Shown here piece by piece: positions 36,246-45,218 of a stretch of DNA of 59,311 nt. The position numbers and the translations under genes are program-made. Numbering within the stretch: the stretch's first letter is position 1; the number at the start of each line of letters is the position of its first letter. A model generated the notes under the pieces. The model was not told the origin of the DNA. It did no database searches and was given only the letters and a program-made list of their open reading frames with translations. The stretch is from Geomicrobium halophilum (lineage in GTDB: Bacteria > Bacillota > Bacilli > Bacillales > Marinococcaceae). Location of the stretch: contig NZ_JACHHJ010000008.1 in the NCBI RefSeq assembly GCF_014207655.1, positions 1 to 59,311 on the forward strand. The letters are read 5' to 3'.

Positions 36246-36275
36246 ATTATTCCAAATTTTCTTTAGTTAAGTCAA
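36246..36275 (-). promoter_or_regulatory. Symporter operon promoter
   Basis: On the minus strand, TTGACT (36275-36270), 18-base spacer, AATAAT (36251-36246). Confidence 0.5.
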
Positions 36276-36425
36276 GGGTTTTTCGTTAAAGTGTGAACGA
36301 TAGAAAATTTGCTGCAAGCCTCTTAATTTTGGAAGAAAGAGTACTGCCGCCTAGAGGAGTTGTGGTACCCGGTTCTACTTGTGAGGATTACCGTTCATGT
36401 GTCTTTCTCTGGGGAACTCTAACTA

Positions 36426-36434
36426 TGCTATAAT
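36426..36434 (+). promoter_or_regulatory. Extended -10 promoter upstream of mazG
   Basis: TGCTATAAT, an extended -10 (TGNTATAAT), 45 bases before the mazG start; no good -35 is seen. Confidence 0.6.
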
Positions 36435-36478
36435 ATCTGCATCAGAAAAGATTGTCAGTGAAAAAGGAGCGGAAATAC

Positions 36479-37966
36479 TTGAGTAAGCAATGGAAACCGG
36501 AAATTAAGATTATTGGCTTAGGTGCTGGTAATCTCGAACAGATGAGTCTGGGTACATATCGGCGGCTGAGAGAGGGAAGAGGACCTTTGTACGCAAGAAC
36601 GTCCCATCATCCTGTTATCGTTGAATTACAAGACGAGGGTATTGAATTTGAGTTCTTTGATTCTGTATATGAAGCTCATGAGCGTTTTCAACCCGTATAT
36701 GAGGAAATTGCAGAAGCAATCATTGTCGCCGCCACGGCGTCTCAAGACCCTCTTCGTTATGTCGTTCCTGGACATCCGCTCGTGGCTGAACAAACCGTGC
36801 AACTGTTGTTTGCTGCTGAAGCTGAAGGCAGGGCCCGAATAACGGTTGTCGGCGGTGGAAGTTTTCTTGACCCGGTATTCACGGCGCTTCGCATTGATCC
36901 AAATGATGGCTTCCAACTTCAGGATGCTACCATGCTTAACGCAAGGGATTGGTCACTGAAGCAGCATCTCATGGTTAGTCAACTGTACGATGCTTTTACG
37001 GCTTCGGAAGTAAAGTTAACATTAATGGAACTGCTGCCGGATGACTACGAGGTGACCCTTGTCACCGCCGCGGGGTCGTCTGAGGAAGCCATCGAGTCTT
37101 TTCCCTTGTATGAGCTTGATCACAACATGAAGGTGAGTAATCTCACGGTTCTTTACGTACCACCAGTCCCTGACGAAAGCTATCGTGTGCATACGTTTAG
37201 CCACCTGCAAGAAGTGATCCGTACGTTGCGGGGCCCTGACGGGTGCCCGTGGGATCGGAAGCAAACGCACTTCACATTGAAGCATTATTTACTGGAAGAA
37301 ACGTATGAAGTACTTGAGGCGATTGACGAGGAGGACGATGAACACCTGGTCGAAGAACTTGGCGATGTGCTTCTGCAAGTGCTCCTGCATGCACAAATTG
37401 GGGAGGATGAGGGATATTTCGCGATCGAGGACGTCATCGGCTCCCTCACAGAGAAGATGATTCGCCGCCACCCTTATGTTTTCAATAAAAAAATGGAAGG
37501 GGAGAGCGCGATCGAGGTGGAGGAGCGTTGGGATAAGATTAAGGAATTGGAGAACAGGGATCGAGAGACTCCGGCTTCCCTGCTCGAAGATATTCCGCGC
37601 ACCATGCCTGCACTCATGACCGCGTATGAAGTTCAAAAGAAGGTGGCCAAGGTCGGATTCCAGTGGCAAGAGGAAGCCCCGAGGTGGGAGAAACTAGAAG
37701 AAGAAATTGCGGAGTGGAAGGATGCTTTAACGGGTAATTCAAAAGAAGAGGCAAAAAAAGAATTCGGCGACGTTCTTTTTATCCTTATTAATCTTGCACA
37801 AACCTATAAGATTCACCCGGAAGAAGCGTTGTTGATGACGAACCGTAAATTCATTCAGCGTTTTCAATATATTGAACAACGGTTAGCTGATTCCGGAAAA
37901 ACCTTGGAAGAAACCGATCTGCTGGAAATGGATGGTTATTGGGACGAAGCAAAAAACAGAGAGTAA
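36479..37966 (+). CDS. mazG: MazG nucleoside triphosphate pyrophosphohydrolase with tetrapyrrole methylase-like domain (YabN)
   Basis: 495 residues in two parts. Residues 1-215 form a tetrapyrrole methylase-like SAM domain (KIIGLGAGN near 10-18); residues about 225-490 carry two tandem MazG units with ExxE-12-ExxD metal motifs (LEETYEVLEAID, then EELGDVLLQVLLH). MazG destroys abnormal NTPs. TTG 36479 is chosen from AAGGAG 10 bases upstream. rqcP follows after 16 bases. In B. subtilis it follows yabM; here a TRAP/symporter block intervenes. Confidence 0.93.
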   Translation: MSKQWKPEIKIIGLGAGNLEQMSLGTYRRLREGRGPLYARTSHHPVIVELQDEGIEFEFFDSVYEAHERFQPVYEEIAEAIIVAATASQDPLRYVVPGHPLVAEQTVQLLFAAEAEGRARITVVGGGSFLDPVFTALRIDPNDGFQLQDATMLNARDWSLKQHLMVSQLYDAFTASEVKLTLMELLPDDYEVTLVTAAGSSEEAIESFPLYELDHNMKVSNLTVLYVPPVPDESYRVHTFSHLQEVIRTLRGPDGCPWDRKQTHFTLKHYLLEETYEVLEAIDEEDDEHLVEELGDVLLQVLLHAQIGEDEGYFAIEDVIGSLTEKMIRRHPYVFNKKMEGESAIEVEERWDKIKELENRDRETPASLLEDIPRTMPALMTAYEVQKKVAKVGFQWQEEAPRWEKLEEEIAEWKDALTGNSKEEAKKEFGDVLFILINLAQTYKIHPEEALLMTNRKFIQRFQYIEQRLADSGKTLEETDLLEMDGYWDEAKNRE

Positions 37967-37982
37967 GGAAAGGGGGATACAC

Positions 37983-38261
37983 ATGCGCATCGATAAATTT
38001 TTGAAGGTGTCACGTCTCATTAAAAGACGCACGATCGCTAAGGAAGTAGCCGGGGCGGGGCGCCTGCAAGTAAACGGGCAAGTCGCCAAAGCTGGAACTG
38101 AAGTCGTTCCAGGCGATGAGGTAACGATCCGCTACGGTAGAAAGACGTTAAAAGTTCGTGTTGAACACCTTGGTAACGCCCCGCAAAAGGAACAAGCGGC
38201 CACGATGTACACGACACTTGAGGAAAAAAAGGTAGATGAAGAATCATCTAAAGAACTATAA
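37983..38261 (+). CDS. rqcP: S4-domain ribosome quality control factor RqcP (YabO)
   Basis: 92 residues. RqcP binds 50S subunits carrying stalled peptidyl-tRNA and helps RqcH add alanine tails. The S4 fold MRIDKFLKVSRLIKRRTIAKEV covers residues 1-60. AAAGGGGG precedes ATG 37983; the frame also extends upstream into mazG. A terminator follows. Confidence 0.93.
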   Translation: MRIDKFLKVSRLIKRRTIAKEVAGAGRLQVNGQVAKAGTEVVPGDEVTIRYGRKTLKVRVEHLGNAPQKEQAATMYTTLEEKKVDEESSKEL

Positions 38262-38312
38262 AGAACCACCACATGGTTTAGTTTTCACGTTTTTTTGGTA
38301 TCCAATTTGTCA

Positions 38313-38343
38313 GAACAAGCTTCTTCAGGCTTGTTCTTTTTTT
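38313..38343 (+). terminator. Terminator after rqcP
   Basis: GAACAAGC / GCTTGTTC stem with an 8-base loop and seven T residues. Confidence 0.85.
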
Positions 38344-38395
38344 GCCTCAAGGCGCATAGGCTAATGGCAATGAATGTCATTCTTGGGGGGTTACT

Positions 38396-38698
38396 ATGAA
38401 CGAATACGGGCCAAATCAACGATATAAGAGTGCTGAACCGGTTCACGATATTGTTATGAAGGGGCGTAAGACGCTGGAAATCAGCGGTGTGAAGGAAGTT
38501 GAAAGTTTTGATAGCCAAGAATTTTTACTTGAAACCGTGATGGGATATTTATCGGTAAGAGGGAGAGACTTGCATATGAGAAACTTGAATGTCGAAGAAG
38601 GGCTTGTATCTATTGAAGGTAAAATTGATGATCTTATCTATGTGGATGAGCATAACAGTGGCAAACCTAAAGGCTTTATCGGGAAGTTATTCAAGTGA
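38396..38698 (+). CDS. yabP: Sporulation protein YabP
   Basis: 100 residues of the YabP/YqfC family, linked to spore coat assembly. The core GRKTLEISGVKEVESFD then LLETVMGYLSVRG and RDLHMRNLNVEEGLVSIEG are family-typical. CTTGGGGGG precedes ATG 38396. CATAGGCT at about 38355 could be a sigma-E -10 but no clear -35 is seen. Its stop overlaps yabQ by four bases (GTGA). Confidence 0.92.
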   Translation: MNEYGPNQRYKSAEPVHDIVMKGRKTLEISGVKEVESFDSQEFLLETVMGYLSVRGRDLHMRNLNVEEGLVSIEGKIDDLIYVDEHNSGKPKGFIGKLFK

Positions 38699-39258
38699 CA
38701 CTCGACGTTCAGTTTCAGACCTTCTTTGCCATGATGATTGCCGGCTCTATGATTGCGGTTCAGCTGGATGTCTACCAGCGTTGTTTACCGGATAAAGCAA
38801 GATCCAAATGGCCCCAAGCCTTCCTGGATCTTTGCTTTTGGATCGTACAGGCCATGCTCGTTTTTTACGTATTGTATATCATGAATGATGGAGATTTTCG
38901 ATTTTATATTTTTCTAGCGATTATTCTCGGTTTCTTCGTATACTGGCAAACGGTTCGTCCCTTGTTTTTACGTTTACTGGAAGTAATCCTTAAAGTTGTA
39001 GATCACATTTATCGTATCGTGTTGAAAATCTTTTATTTGTTCTTGCTTATTCCTGTGGTATGGTTGTACAAAGGAGTCAAACAATTGCTTATCATTATAT
39101 ACAAGTGTTTTCGCTTGCTTTTCGATCCGTTTGTCTCTTTATTAAGGTTTTTATTACGGCCGTTATACCAAGCCGTAGGTGGAGAGCGAGTCGTTGCTTT
39201 TGTTAAGCGATTGTGGAGACGTGTTTTTCCTAAAAAAGATGAAGAAGATAAGCAATAG
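38695..39258 (+). CDS. yabQ: Sporulation membrane protein YabQ
   Basis: 187 residues. YabQ is a mother-cell membrane protein needed for the spore cortex. About four hydrophobic segments lie in residues 10-125, followed by a basic C-terminal tail (RLWRRVFPKK). Start GTG 38695 overlaps the yabP stop, so the pair is coupled. Confidence 0.9.
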   Translation: MTLDVQFQTFFAMMIAGSMIAVQLDVYQRCLPDKARSKWPQAFLDLCFWIVQAMLVFYVLYIMNDGDFRFYIFLAIILGFFVYWQTVRPLFLRLLEVILKVVDHIYRIVLKIFYLFLLIPVVWLYKGVKQLLIIIYKCFRLLFDPFVSLLRFLLRPLYQAVGGERVVAFVKRLWRRVFPKKDEEDKQ

Positions 39259-39300
39259 TTTGTCAATGACAATAAGCCATATGCGGGGAGGGGAAGGCAA

Positions 39301-39684
39301 ATGGCAGGCGGGCCAAATCGTAAGGTTACCCAATTGAAAAGGGACAAGATGCATGAACAGGAACAGGAACGATTGGCACTGCAGGAAGAACGTCGCAAAC
39401 GTGGATTAGTCAGACGTTTAACAACGATCGGTATTCTTGCAGCTGTCGTCGTTATTTTCGCAGGAATTGCGCTCGTTTCACAACAAAGTATGATTGAAGC
39501 CAATGAAGAAGAAAAGGCTGAGCTTAAAGCCCAGCTGGATGATATGGAAGCGGAGCAGCAATCGCTTGAGACGAAAATAAAGAATTACAATGACGAGGAG
39601 TATATCACTGAAATTGCACGTAGAGATCTTTATTTAACAAAACCTGAAGAAACCATCATTAAGGTTCCTGAGGAGGAAAATTAA
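39301..39684 (+). CDS. divIC: Cell division protein DivIC
   Basis: 127 residues. DivIC is a bitopic divisome protein that works with FtsL and DivIB. An Arg-rich cytoplasmic N terminus (1-40), one membrane helix (about 41-60), and an extracellular coiled coil (about 64-95) ending with IARRDLYLTKPEE are all visible. GGGGAGGGG precedes ATG 39301. Confidence 0.93.
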   Translation: MAGGPNRKVTQLKRDKMHEQEQERLALQEERRKRGLVRRLTTIGILAAVVVIFAGIALVSQQSMIEANEEEKAELKAQLDDMEAEQQSLETKIKNYNDEEYITEIARRDLYLTKPEETIIKVPEEEN

Positions 39685-39710
39685 TCCTCCATTATCACGA
39701 TCTCATGTTT

Positions 39711-39739
39711 TTGCGCATAGCATAAACATCGTGTATGCT
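39711..39739 (+). promoter_or_regulatory. Candidate promoter of yabR
   Basis: TTGCGC (39711-39716), 17-base spacer, TATGCT (39734-39739). Confidence 0.4.
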
Positions 39740-39836
39740 AATAGTGCCTGAAAAGTAGTGTTCATGTTGGAAATCTTTTTGAGCGCATGCACAACTCTTG
39801 AAGGATTTAAAAAATTAAGGAGGAGCATTTCGTATA

Positions 39837-40229
39837 ATGTCGATTGAAACAGGCAGTAAGTATAAGGGAAAGGTAACCGGTGTCACCCACTTTGGTGCAT
39901 TTGTTGATTTGCCAGAAGGACAGACAGGCCTGGTGCATATCAGTGAGGTCGCCGATCAATACGTGAAGGATATCAAAGAGTTCGTAAAGGTCGGCGACGA
40001 AGTCACAGTAAAAGTGCTTAAAGTCGAAGGTGATGGAAAAATCGGTTTATCGATCCGCAAAGCGCAAGATCGTCCACGAGAAAATCGAGACCGTCATCAA
40101 GGTGGAAAGAAACGGGAGCCAAAGCTTTCTTTTGAAGATAAAATGAGCCGATTTCTCAAGGATAGTGAAGAGAACTTGGCAACACTTCGAAAACAAACGG
40201 ATGGCAAAAGGGGCGGTCGCTCACGATGA
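39837..40229 (+). CDS. yabR: S1 RNA-binding domain protein YabR
   Basis: 130 residues. An S1/OB RNA-binding domain covers residues 1-75 (GSKYKGKVTGVTHFGAFVDL, GLVHISEVAD, KVLKVEGDGKIGLSIRKA); the rest is a charged linker (RPRENRDRHQGGKKR). Its target is not known to me. AAGGAGGAGC precedes ATG 39837. A terminator follows. Confidence 0.93.
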   Translation: MSIETGSKYKGKVTGVTHFGAFVDLPEGQTGLVHISEVADQYVKDIKEFVKVGDEVTVKVLKVEGDGKIGLSIRKAQDRPRENRDRHQGGKKREPKLSFEDKMSRFLKDSEENLATLRKQTDGKRGGRSR

Positions 40230-40273
40230 TAAGCGCATGCCGTTTCATTGAATAACAACGACGATCATAAATA

Positions 40274-40305
40274 AGAGGGGGGAGGTCCTCCTCTCTCTTT
40301 TGTTT
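40274..40305 (+). terminator. Terminator after yabR
   Basis: A G-rich arm (AGAGGGGGGAGG) pairs with CCTCCTCTCT, then TTTTGTTT. Pairing is imperfect. Confidence 0.6.
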
Positions 40306-40357
40306 GGACTGATGAAATGATATGGGTAACTTTAAAAAAAGAGTTGTAAAATAACCA

Positions 40358-40386
40358 TTGACTTAAAAAATGACAGTCGTTATAAT
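40358..40386 (+). promoter_or_regulatory. tRNA-Met promoter
   Basis: TTGACT (40358-40363), 17-base spacer, perfect TATAAT (40381-40386), 22 bases before the tRNA. Confidence 0.85.
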
Positions 40387-40407
40387 GTAGCTTGTCTGGT
40401 TTTAATT

Positions 40408-40484
40408 GGCGGTGTAGCTCAGCTGGCTAGAGCGTACGGTTCATACCCGTAAGGTCGGGGGTTCGATTCCCTCCGCCGCTACCA
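40408..40484 (+). tRNA. tRNA-Met (CAT), elongator
   Basis: 77 bases including an encoded CCA. Acceptor GGCGGTG pairs with CGCCGCT, D-arm GCTC/GAGC, anticodon arm with CAT in the loop CTTCATACC, T-arm GGGGGTTCGATTCCCTC. Near identical to the B. subtilis elongator tRNA-Met that sits between yabR and spoIIE; the neighbouring tRNA-Glu of B. subtilis is missing here. Confidence 0.97.
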
Positions 40485-40500
40485 AATGATACAATTAACC

Positions 40501-40526
40501 AAGAGACCTTCGGGGTCTCTTTTTTT
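40501..40526 (+). terminator. Terminator after tRNA-Met
   Basis: GAGACC / GGTCTC stem with TTCGG loop and a T run. The following 300 bases up to the spoIIE promoter show no gene I can support. Confidence 0.9.
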
Positions 40527-40790
40527 ATTGGCAAAAAATAAAAATCATCGGTGTGGCTTATCTCCATGGGTCAGCAGCACGTTCAATCACCCTCGGCTCA
40601 CTTCGTGCCATATGTTTACAAACGATATGCCGTCTAAGGAAAGAAACCTTTGTCGTAAATCATATATTCCACGCTTTGTCGATCCAATATGCGCTGATTC
40701 GGCACTAGCACCATTTCCAAATGTTTATTAAACAGGAATGCCTGTTCTATATATGCGGAAAAAACTTGAGTTATTCGCACTTGTGAAAGA

Positions 40791-40855
40791 AGTCGAACGA
40801 TTTTCAACATCATAACAGTATTCTGACAAACACTGCACTTATATGCATCTATACT
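40791..40855 (+). promoter_or_regulatory. spoIIE promoter with 21-base spacer and Spo0A-box-like sequences
   Basis: CTGACA (40823-40828), 21-base spacer, TATACT (40850-40855). The spoIIE promoter of B. subtilis is known for the same 21-base spacing and Spo0A activation. TTTGTCAGA on the minus strand (40822-40830) fits the Spo0A box at 8 of 9 and overlaps the -35; AGTCGAA (40791-40797) holds the core of a second. Confidence 0.75.
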
Positions 40856-40896
40856 CGACTATCAAGAATACATCCAAACGATGGTGGTGAACGTAT

Positions 40897-43389
40897 ATGA
40901 TGCAAAAAGATACAACACAGGGTCAGCTAGGGAGAATTTTCAATCCTTTGAATTGGGCTGCTGGGATGAAGGACCTTTGGGTTAAGGGGGGAAATAAGTT
41001 ACAGAGCGGCGCTGAGCTTGTTTTTTTAAAGTGGGGGCTGTTGTTGTTCCTCGTAGGTGTCATGTTAGGCCGAGCCGCGATTTTATCTGACCTTTACCCT
41101 TTTGCGATTCCCTTTTTTGCTGCAGTATTTGCCTGGAAAAAAGAAAAGGCGGTTTTGGCAGCTGTAGCCGTTATTGCTGGAACGATGTGGGGACTCACTT
41201 TTAATATTCCCTATGTTCTCGCGGGGTTATTGCTTTTTCTTCTTTTCTACCGTGTAGCACGATACATAGCAGGGAATAGGAAATGGACGCTTCCCGCAGC
41301 GGTTTTTATGGCGTCCCTTGCTTCAAGAGTTGTCGTGACTGCTGTTGGAGAAGGAGTAATGACGCAGTACCACTGGTTTATGGCGGGCATTGAAGCTGGC
41401 TTGGGATTAATGCTGACAATGATTTTTTTGCAGAGCATACCTTTATTGGACGTTCGGAAACCACAACGCTCATTAAAACATGAAGAGATTATCTGTTTTA
41501 TTATACTGTTAGCTTCGGTGATGACAGGGGCCATTGGATGGGTGATCTACGGCCTTGGTGCGGAACATATTCTCGCTCGTTATCTCGTTCTTTTGTTTGG
41601 ACTTGTTGGAGGCGCGGCCATTGGGGCAACGGTCGGGGTCGTTACCGGGCTTGTTCTTAGTTTGGCTGCACTCGCAAACTTGTATCATATGAGCTTACTC
41701 GCATTTGCAGGACTGCTTGGCGGTTTGTTGAAAGAGGGGAAAAAAGTTGGTGTCAGTATAGGTTTGTTAGTAGGTACTGCTTTAATCGCATTGTACGGCG
41801 ATGGGATGAACAATCCTGCTATTACTGTGATGGAATCTGTGGTGGCGATCATGCTTTTCTTGCTTACGCCAAAGGTACTTACGAATTATATGGCAAAATA
41901 CACCCCAGGAACGTTGGAGCATTCGAATGAACAACAGTTGTATCTTCGTAAAATCCGGGATATTACCGCAGCGCGTGTTGAGAAGTTTTCGGAATTGTTT
42001 CAAACGTTATCGGTAAGCTTTTCGACACCTGAAATTCGTGAAAAGCAAATTCAGGATGACAAGGAAGAAGACCGCTTTTTGGCGGATATTACGTCGAGTA
42101 CGTGTCAGAAGTGTTTTCGTAAAGAAAGGTGTTGGGTGGATCGCTTCGATACAACTTATGATATCATGCACAACACTATGACCGATATTGAAAAAACAGA
42201 GCAAGTTGAGCCAAGAACCTATGAACGTTTAAAACGGCATTGCATCTATCCGGATCGGATTGTGCGGACGATGAAGGAAAAATGGGAACCCCATGAAATG
42301 CGGCAATTGTATGTCCAGCAGTTAGAGGAAAGCCGAAAGCTTGTGGCTGACCAGCTGCAAGGCGTATCCGAGGTGATGAGCGAATTCGCAAAGGAAATTC
42401 AAAAGGAGAAAGAAGCTCATTATTATCAGGAGGAACAAATTCATCTCGCCCTTCATGATGCTGGACTTGAGATCGGGCAAGTAGACATCTATAACTTAAA
42501 TCCCAGGAATGTGCATATAGAAATTGTGTTAGGAGAAAGAATGAATCATGAGGAAGCAGAGAAGTTGATTGCACCTATGCTTTCAGGAATTTTATCTGAT
42601 CATATAATCGTGGAGACGATGTACTACGATGAGGCTCAGATGGGGAATCGGGTATCGTTTGCTTCTGCGAAAACATTCACGATTGATACAGGATCAGCGA
42701 CTGTTGCAAGAGGCGGGGAGTGGCTTTCGGGAGATAATCACGCAGCTATGCAACTGGGTTTTGGAAAATTTGCGGTGGCGATTAGTGATGGGATGGGAAA
42801 TGGTAAACGTGCGCATCAGGAGAGCCGGGAAACGTTACAATTACTTCAGAATATTTTGCAGTCAGGCATCGATGAGAGAGTCGCCATTCAGTCGATGAAT
42901 TCGGTATTAGCACTACGCGCAGATGAGGAAATGTTCTCAACTCTTGATTTGACGATGATCGACTTGCAAACGGCAAATACGAATTTTCTTAAAATCGGAT
43001 CTATGCCTAGTTTTATAAAGCGAAATAGCGAAGTATTCTCTGTTGAAGCAGGCAATTTACCGATGGGAATCATTTCCGAGGCAAGTTTTGATGTAATTAC
43101 CAAACAATTGCAAGATGAGGATCTTCTTGTGATGATGAGCGATGGACTGTTTGATGCTGCTCGTTTCATAGAAAATAAGGATCGATGGATGAAACGACTG
43201 ATCCGGGAAATGGAGACAGAAGACCCGCAGATACTTGCAGATGTATTGCTGGAACAAGTCATACGGGCAGGGGATGGTACCATTGGAGATGATATGACCG
43301 TTGTTGTAGCAAAGGTTCGCCGTAATACGCCAGATTGGGCAGCCATTCCGATGGGGAGGTGGGTACAACCGTTCGCAAAGGATGCTTAA
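40897..43389 (+). CDS. spoIIE: Stage II sporulation protein E, PP2C-type phosphatase
   Basis: 830 residues. SpoIIE dephosphorylates SpoIIAA, freeing sigma-F in the forespore, and interacts with FtsZ. Residues 1-325 hold about ten membrane helices; the middle (about 330-580) is a regulatory region with cysteines; the PP2C domain starts near 590, with metal Asp residues in ISDGMGNGKRAHQES (D631) and MMSDGLFD (D749). GATGGTGG precedes ATG 40897. Sigma-F targets csfB and fin are in this window. Confidence 0.97.
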   Translation: MMQKDTTQGQLGRIFNPLNWAAGMKDLWVKGGNKLQSGAELVFLKWGLLLFLVGVMLGRAAILSDLYPFAIPFFAAVFAWKKEKAVLAAVAVIAGTMWGLTFNIPYVLAGLLLFLLFYRVARYIAGNRKWTLPAAVFMASLASRVVVTAVGEGVMTQYHWFMAGIEAGLGLMLTMIFLQSIPLLDVRKPQRSLKHEEIICFIILLASVMTGAIGWVIYGLGAEHILARYLVLLFGLVGGAAIGATVGVVTGLVLSLAALANLYHMSLLAFAGLLGGLLKEGKKVGVSIGLLVGTALIALYGDGMNNPAITVMESVVAIMLFLLTPKVLTNYMAKYTPGTLEHSNEQQLYLRKIRDITAARVEKFSELFQTLSVSFSTPEIREKQIQDDKEEDRFLADITSSTCQKCFRKERCWVDRFDTTYDIMHNTMTDIEKTEQVEPRTYERLKRHCIYPDRIVRTMKEKWEPHEMRQLYVQQLEESRKLVADQLQGVSEVMSEFAKEIQKEKEAHYYQEEQIHLALHDAGLEIGQVDIYNLNPRNVHIEIVLGERMNHEEAEKLIAPMLSGILSDHIIVETMYYDEAQMGNRVSFASAKTFTIDTGSATVARGGEWLSGDNHAAMQLGFGKFAVAISDGMGNGKRAHQESRETLQLLQNILQSGIDERVAIQSMNSVLALRADEEMFSTLDLTMIDLQTANTNFLKIGSMPSFIKRNSEVFSVEAGNLPMGIISEASFDVITKQLQDEDLLVMMSDGLFDAARFIENKDRWMKRLIREMETEDPQILADVLLEQVIRAGDGTIGDDMTVVVAKVRRNTPDWAAIPMGRWVQPFAKDA

Positions 43390-43463
43390 AACAAGTATAT
43401 CTCCGCTTGTATTGGTCAATGATTGTGATAACCAATCAAGATTTTACGCAGGGGAGGATATAG

Positions 43464-44201
43464 ATGGGCACAGGAACATTAAAGCAAATTCTACTACTCA
43501 CGGATGGATGTTCAAATGAAGGCGGTGATCCTTCTGCCATTGCAGCACTAGCCAGAGAACAACAGGTGACGGTCAACGTTATTGGTGTGCTAGAAGAAGG
43601 AGCGATGAATGAAAGCGGACAAACGGAAATTGAAAATATTGCACTAGCGGGCGGCGGTATTAGTCAGATTGTCTATAAGCAGCAACTAGCCCAAACCGTG
43701 CAGATGGTTACCAAGCAAGCGATGACGCAGACGTTACAAGGGGTGGTCAATCAAGAGCTTTCGCAAATTTTAGGGAAAGAGCAGGAATGGGATGAACTCC
43801 CTCCTGAAAAACGGGGGGAAGTGATGGAAGTTGTTGATGAAATTGGTGAAAAAGTAGACTTAGAAGTTGCCATCCTTGTTGATTCCAGTGCGAGTATGCG
43901 GATGAAATTACCAACGGTTCAAGAAGCGTTAATCGACTTATCGCTGAGCATGGCTTCGCGTGGGGGGAGTAACCGATTTACCTTGCTTGCATTTCCAGGA
44001 AAGAAAAAGGATGTCGATGTGCTTTGCGAATGGACGAAGGGAATGGATCAGTTAGACGGTATTTTTCAAAAAATCACCCCAGGTGGAATAACACCTACTG
44101 GACCAGCCTTAAAAGCAACGCTTAATCAATTTGAAAAGTTGAAAAAAAGGAGCTTGATCTCCCGTGGAGAAGAAACATTCTTTGAAGAACGAAGCTCCTG
44201 A
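43464..44201 (+). CDS. yabS: vWA-domain protein YabS
   Basis: 245 residues. A von Willebrand A-like domain: LLLTDGCSNEGGDPSA (about 9-24), and a second vWA segment with a MIDAS motif VDSSASM (about 139-145). It is a sporulation-linked protein of unknown role that precedes the kinase YabT. The C terminus overlaps yabT by 38 bases. Confidence 0.88.
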   Translation: MGTGTLKQILLLTDGCSNEGGDPSAIAALAREQQVTVNVIGVLEEGAMNESGQTEIENIALAGGGISQIVYKQQLAQTVQMVTKQAMTQTLQGVVNQELSQILGKEQEWDELPPEKRGEVMEVVDEIGEKVDLEVAILVDSSASMRMKLPTVQEALIDLSLSMASRGGSNRFTLLAFPGKKKDVDVLCEWTKGMDQLDGIFQKITPGGITPTGPALKATLNQFEKLKKRSLISRGEETFFEERSS

Positions 44202-45156
44202 CCTTTCAAAAGGCACGAAGCTGCTCGGCAAATGGAATAAAAACCCTTACTACATTCGCAGGACGTTAGGGAGAGGGGCGACAGGGGCGGTTTATTTAGC
44301 TGATTCCAGAGAAGGTCAAGTGGCACTTAAAGTTGGTCACAACAGTATGTCAATTACTTCTGAGGTCAATGTTTTAAAGCATTTTGCCAAGGTCCAAGGA
44401 CAAGTACTTGGACCTTCTTTGATCGATGCGGATGATATTACGATTGCTGGACGAAGATACCCGTTCTACGTGATGGAATTTTTAAAAGGTGAAACCGTTT
44501 TTAAACATTTAGATCGTCACGGCAAAGAGTGGGGTCCCGTTTTAATTGTTCAGCTTCTTGGTGATTTGGATCGACTGCATCGTGCAGGTTGGGTATTTGG
44601 AGATTTGAAACCCGATAATCTCATCGTTGTCAGTCCTCCTTATCGGATTCGTTGGCTTGATGTAGGAGGGACAACATTACAGGGACGAGCAATCAAAGAG
44701 TATACTGAGTTTTTTGATCGTGGATATTGGGGGCTTGGCGATCGTAAAGCCGAACCTTCCTATGATTTATTCGCAGCTGCTATGATTCTCATGAACATGA
44801 TTTATAAACGACAGTTTGATAAGGGGCGTGACGGACAGCAGACGTTAACAACCCATATTGATCGCGCTCCAGAGCTTTGGCCTTATCGGAAATGGTTGAA
44901 AAAGGCCCTGACCGGACAATTTTCAGATGCGCAAAAAATGAAGCAATCATTGATGAATATTATTTCAAAAGAAGCAAAGCCTGTAAAAAGAAACCCCTCT
45001 TTTCACCAGCAGCAGCAAAAGCCACAGACTTTGAAAAAAAGGGGGAGAAAAAGAGGGAAGACTCAAAAAAGCACGTTTGGCATGCTCGACGGTGTTTTAG
45101 TGATTGCTTTTCTATTGCTTGCATCTGCTTTATACTGGGTGGGACAACTGATTTGA
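44164..45156 (+). CDS. yabT: Serine/threonine protein kinase YabT
   Basis: 330 residues. YabT is a membrane Hanks-type kinase active in sporulation, stimulated by DNA in B. subtilis. GRGATGAVYLA (38-48) is the P-loop, ALKVGH the Lys strand, GDLKPDN the catalytic loop. The DFG motif reads DVGG. A basic, Gln- and Lys-rich linker and a single C-terminal helix (VLVIAFLLLASALYWVG) anchor it. Start GTG 44164 lies within yabS. Confidence 0.9.
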   Translation: MEKKHSLKNEAPDLSKGTKLLGKWNKNPYYIRRTLGRGATGAVYLADSREGQVALKVGHNSMSITSEVNVLKHFAKVQGQVLGPSLIDADDITIAGRRYPFYVMEFLKGETVFKHLDRHGKEWGPVLIVQLLGDLDRLHRAGWVFGDLKPDNLIVVSPPYRIRWLDVGGTTLQGRAIKEYTEFFDRGYWGLGDRKAEPSYDLFAAAMILMNMIYKRQFDKGRDGQQTLTTHIDRAPELWPYRKWLKKALTGQFSDAQKMKQSLMNIISKEAKPVKRNPSFHQQQQKPQTLKKRGRKRGKTQKSTFGMLDGVLVIAFLLLASALYWVGQLI

Positions 45157-45218
45157 TGTGGATTGGTGCTGCCAACGATGTGAGTGAATAGCAGCTGATT
45201 CGTTGGAGGACAATATTC

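Noticed and set aside
40486-40731. An 81-codon plus-strand frame after tRNA-Met
   Set aside because: It begins on the CCA end of the tRNA and crosses the terminator, has no ribosome binding site and a composition unlike a protein.
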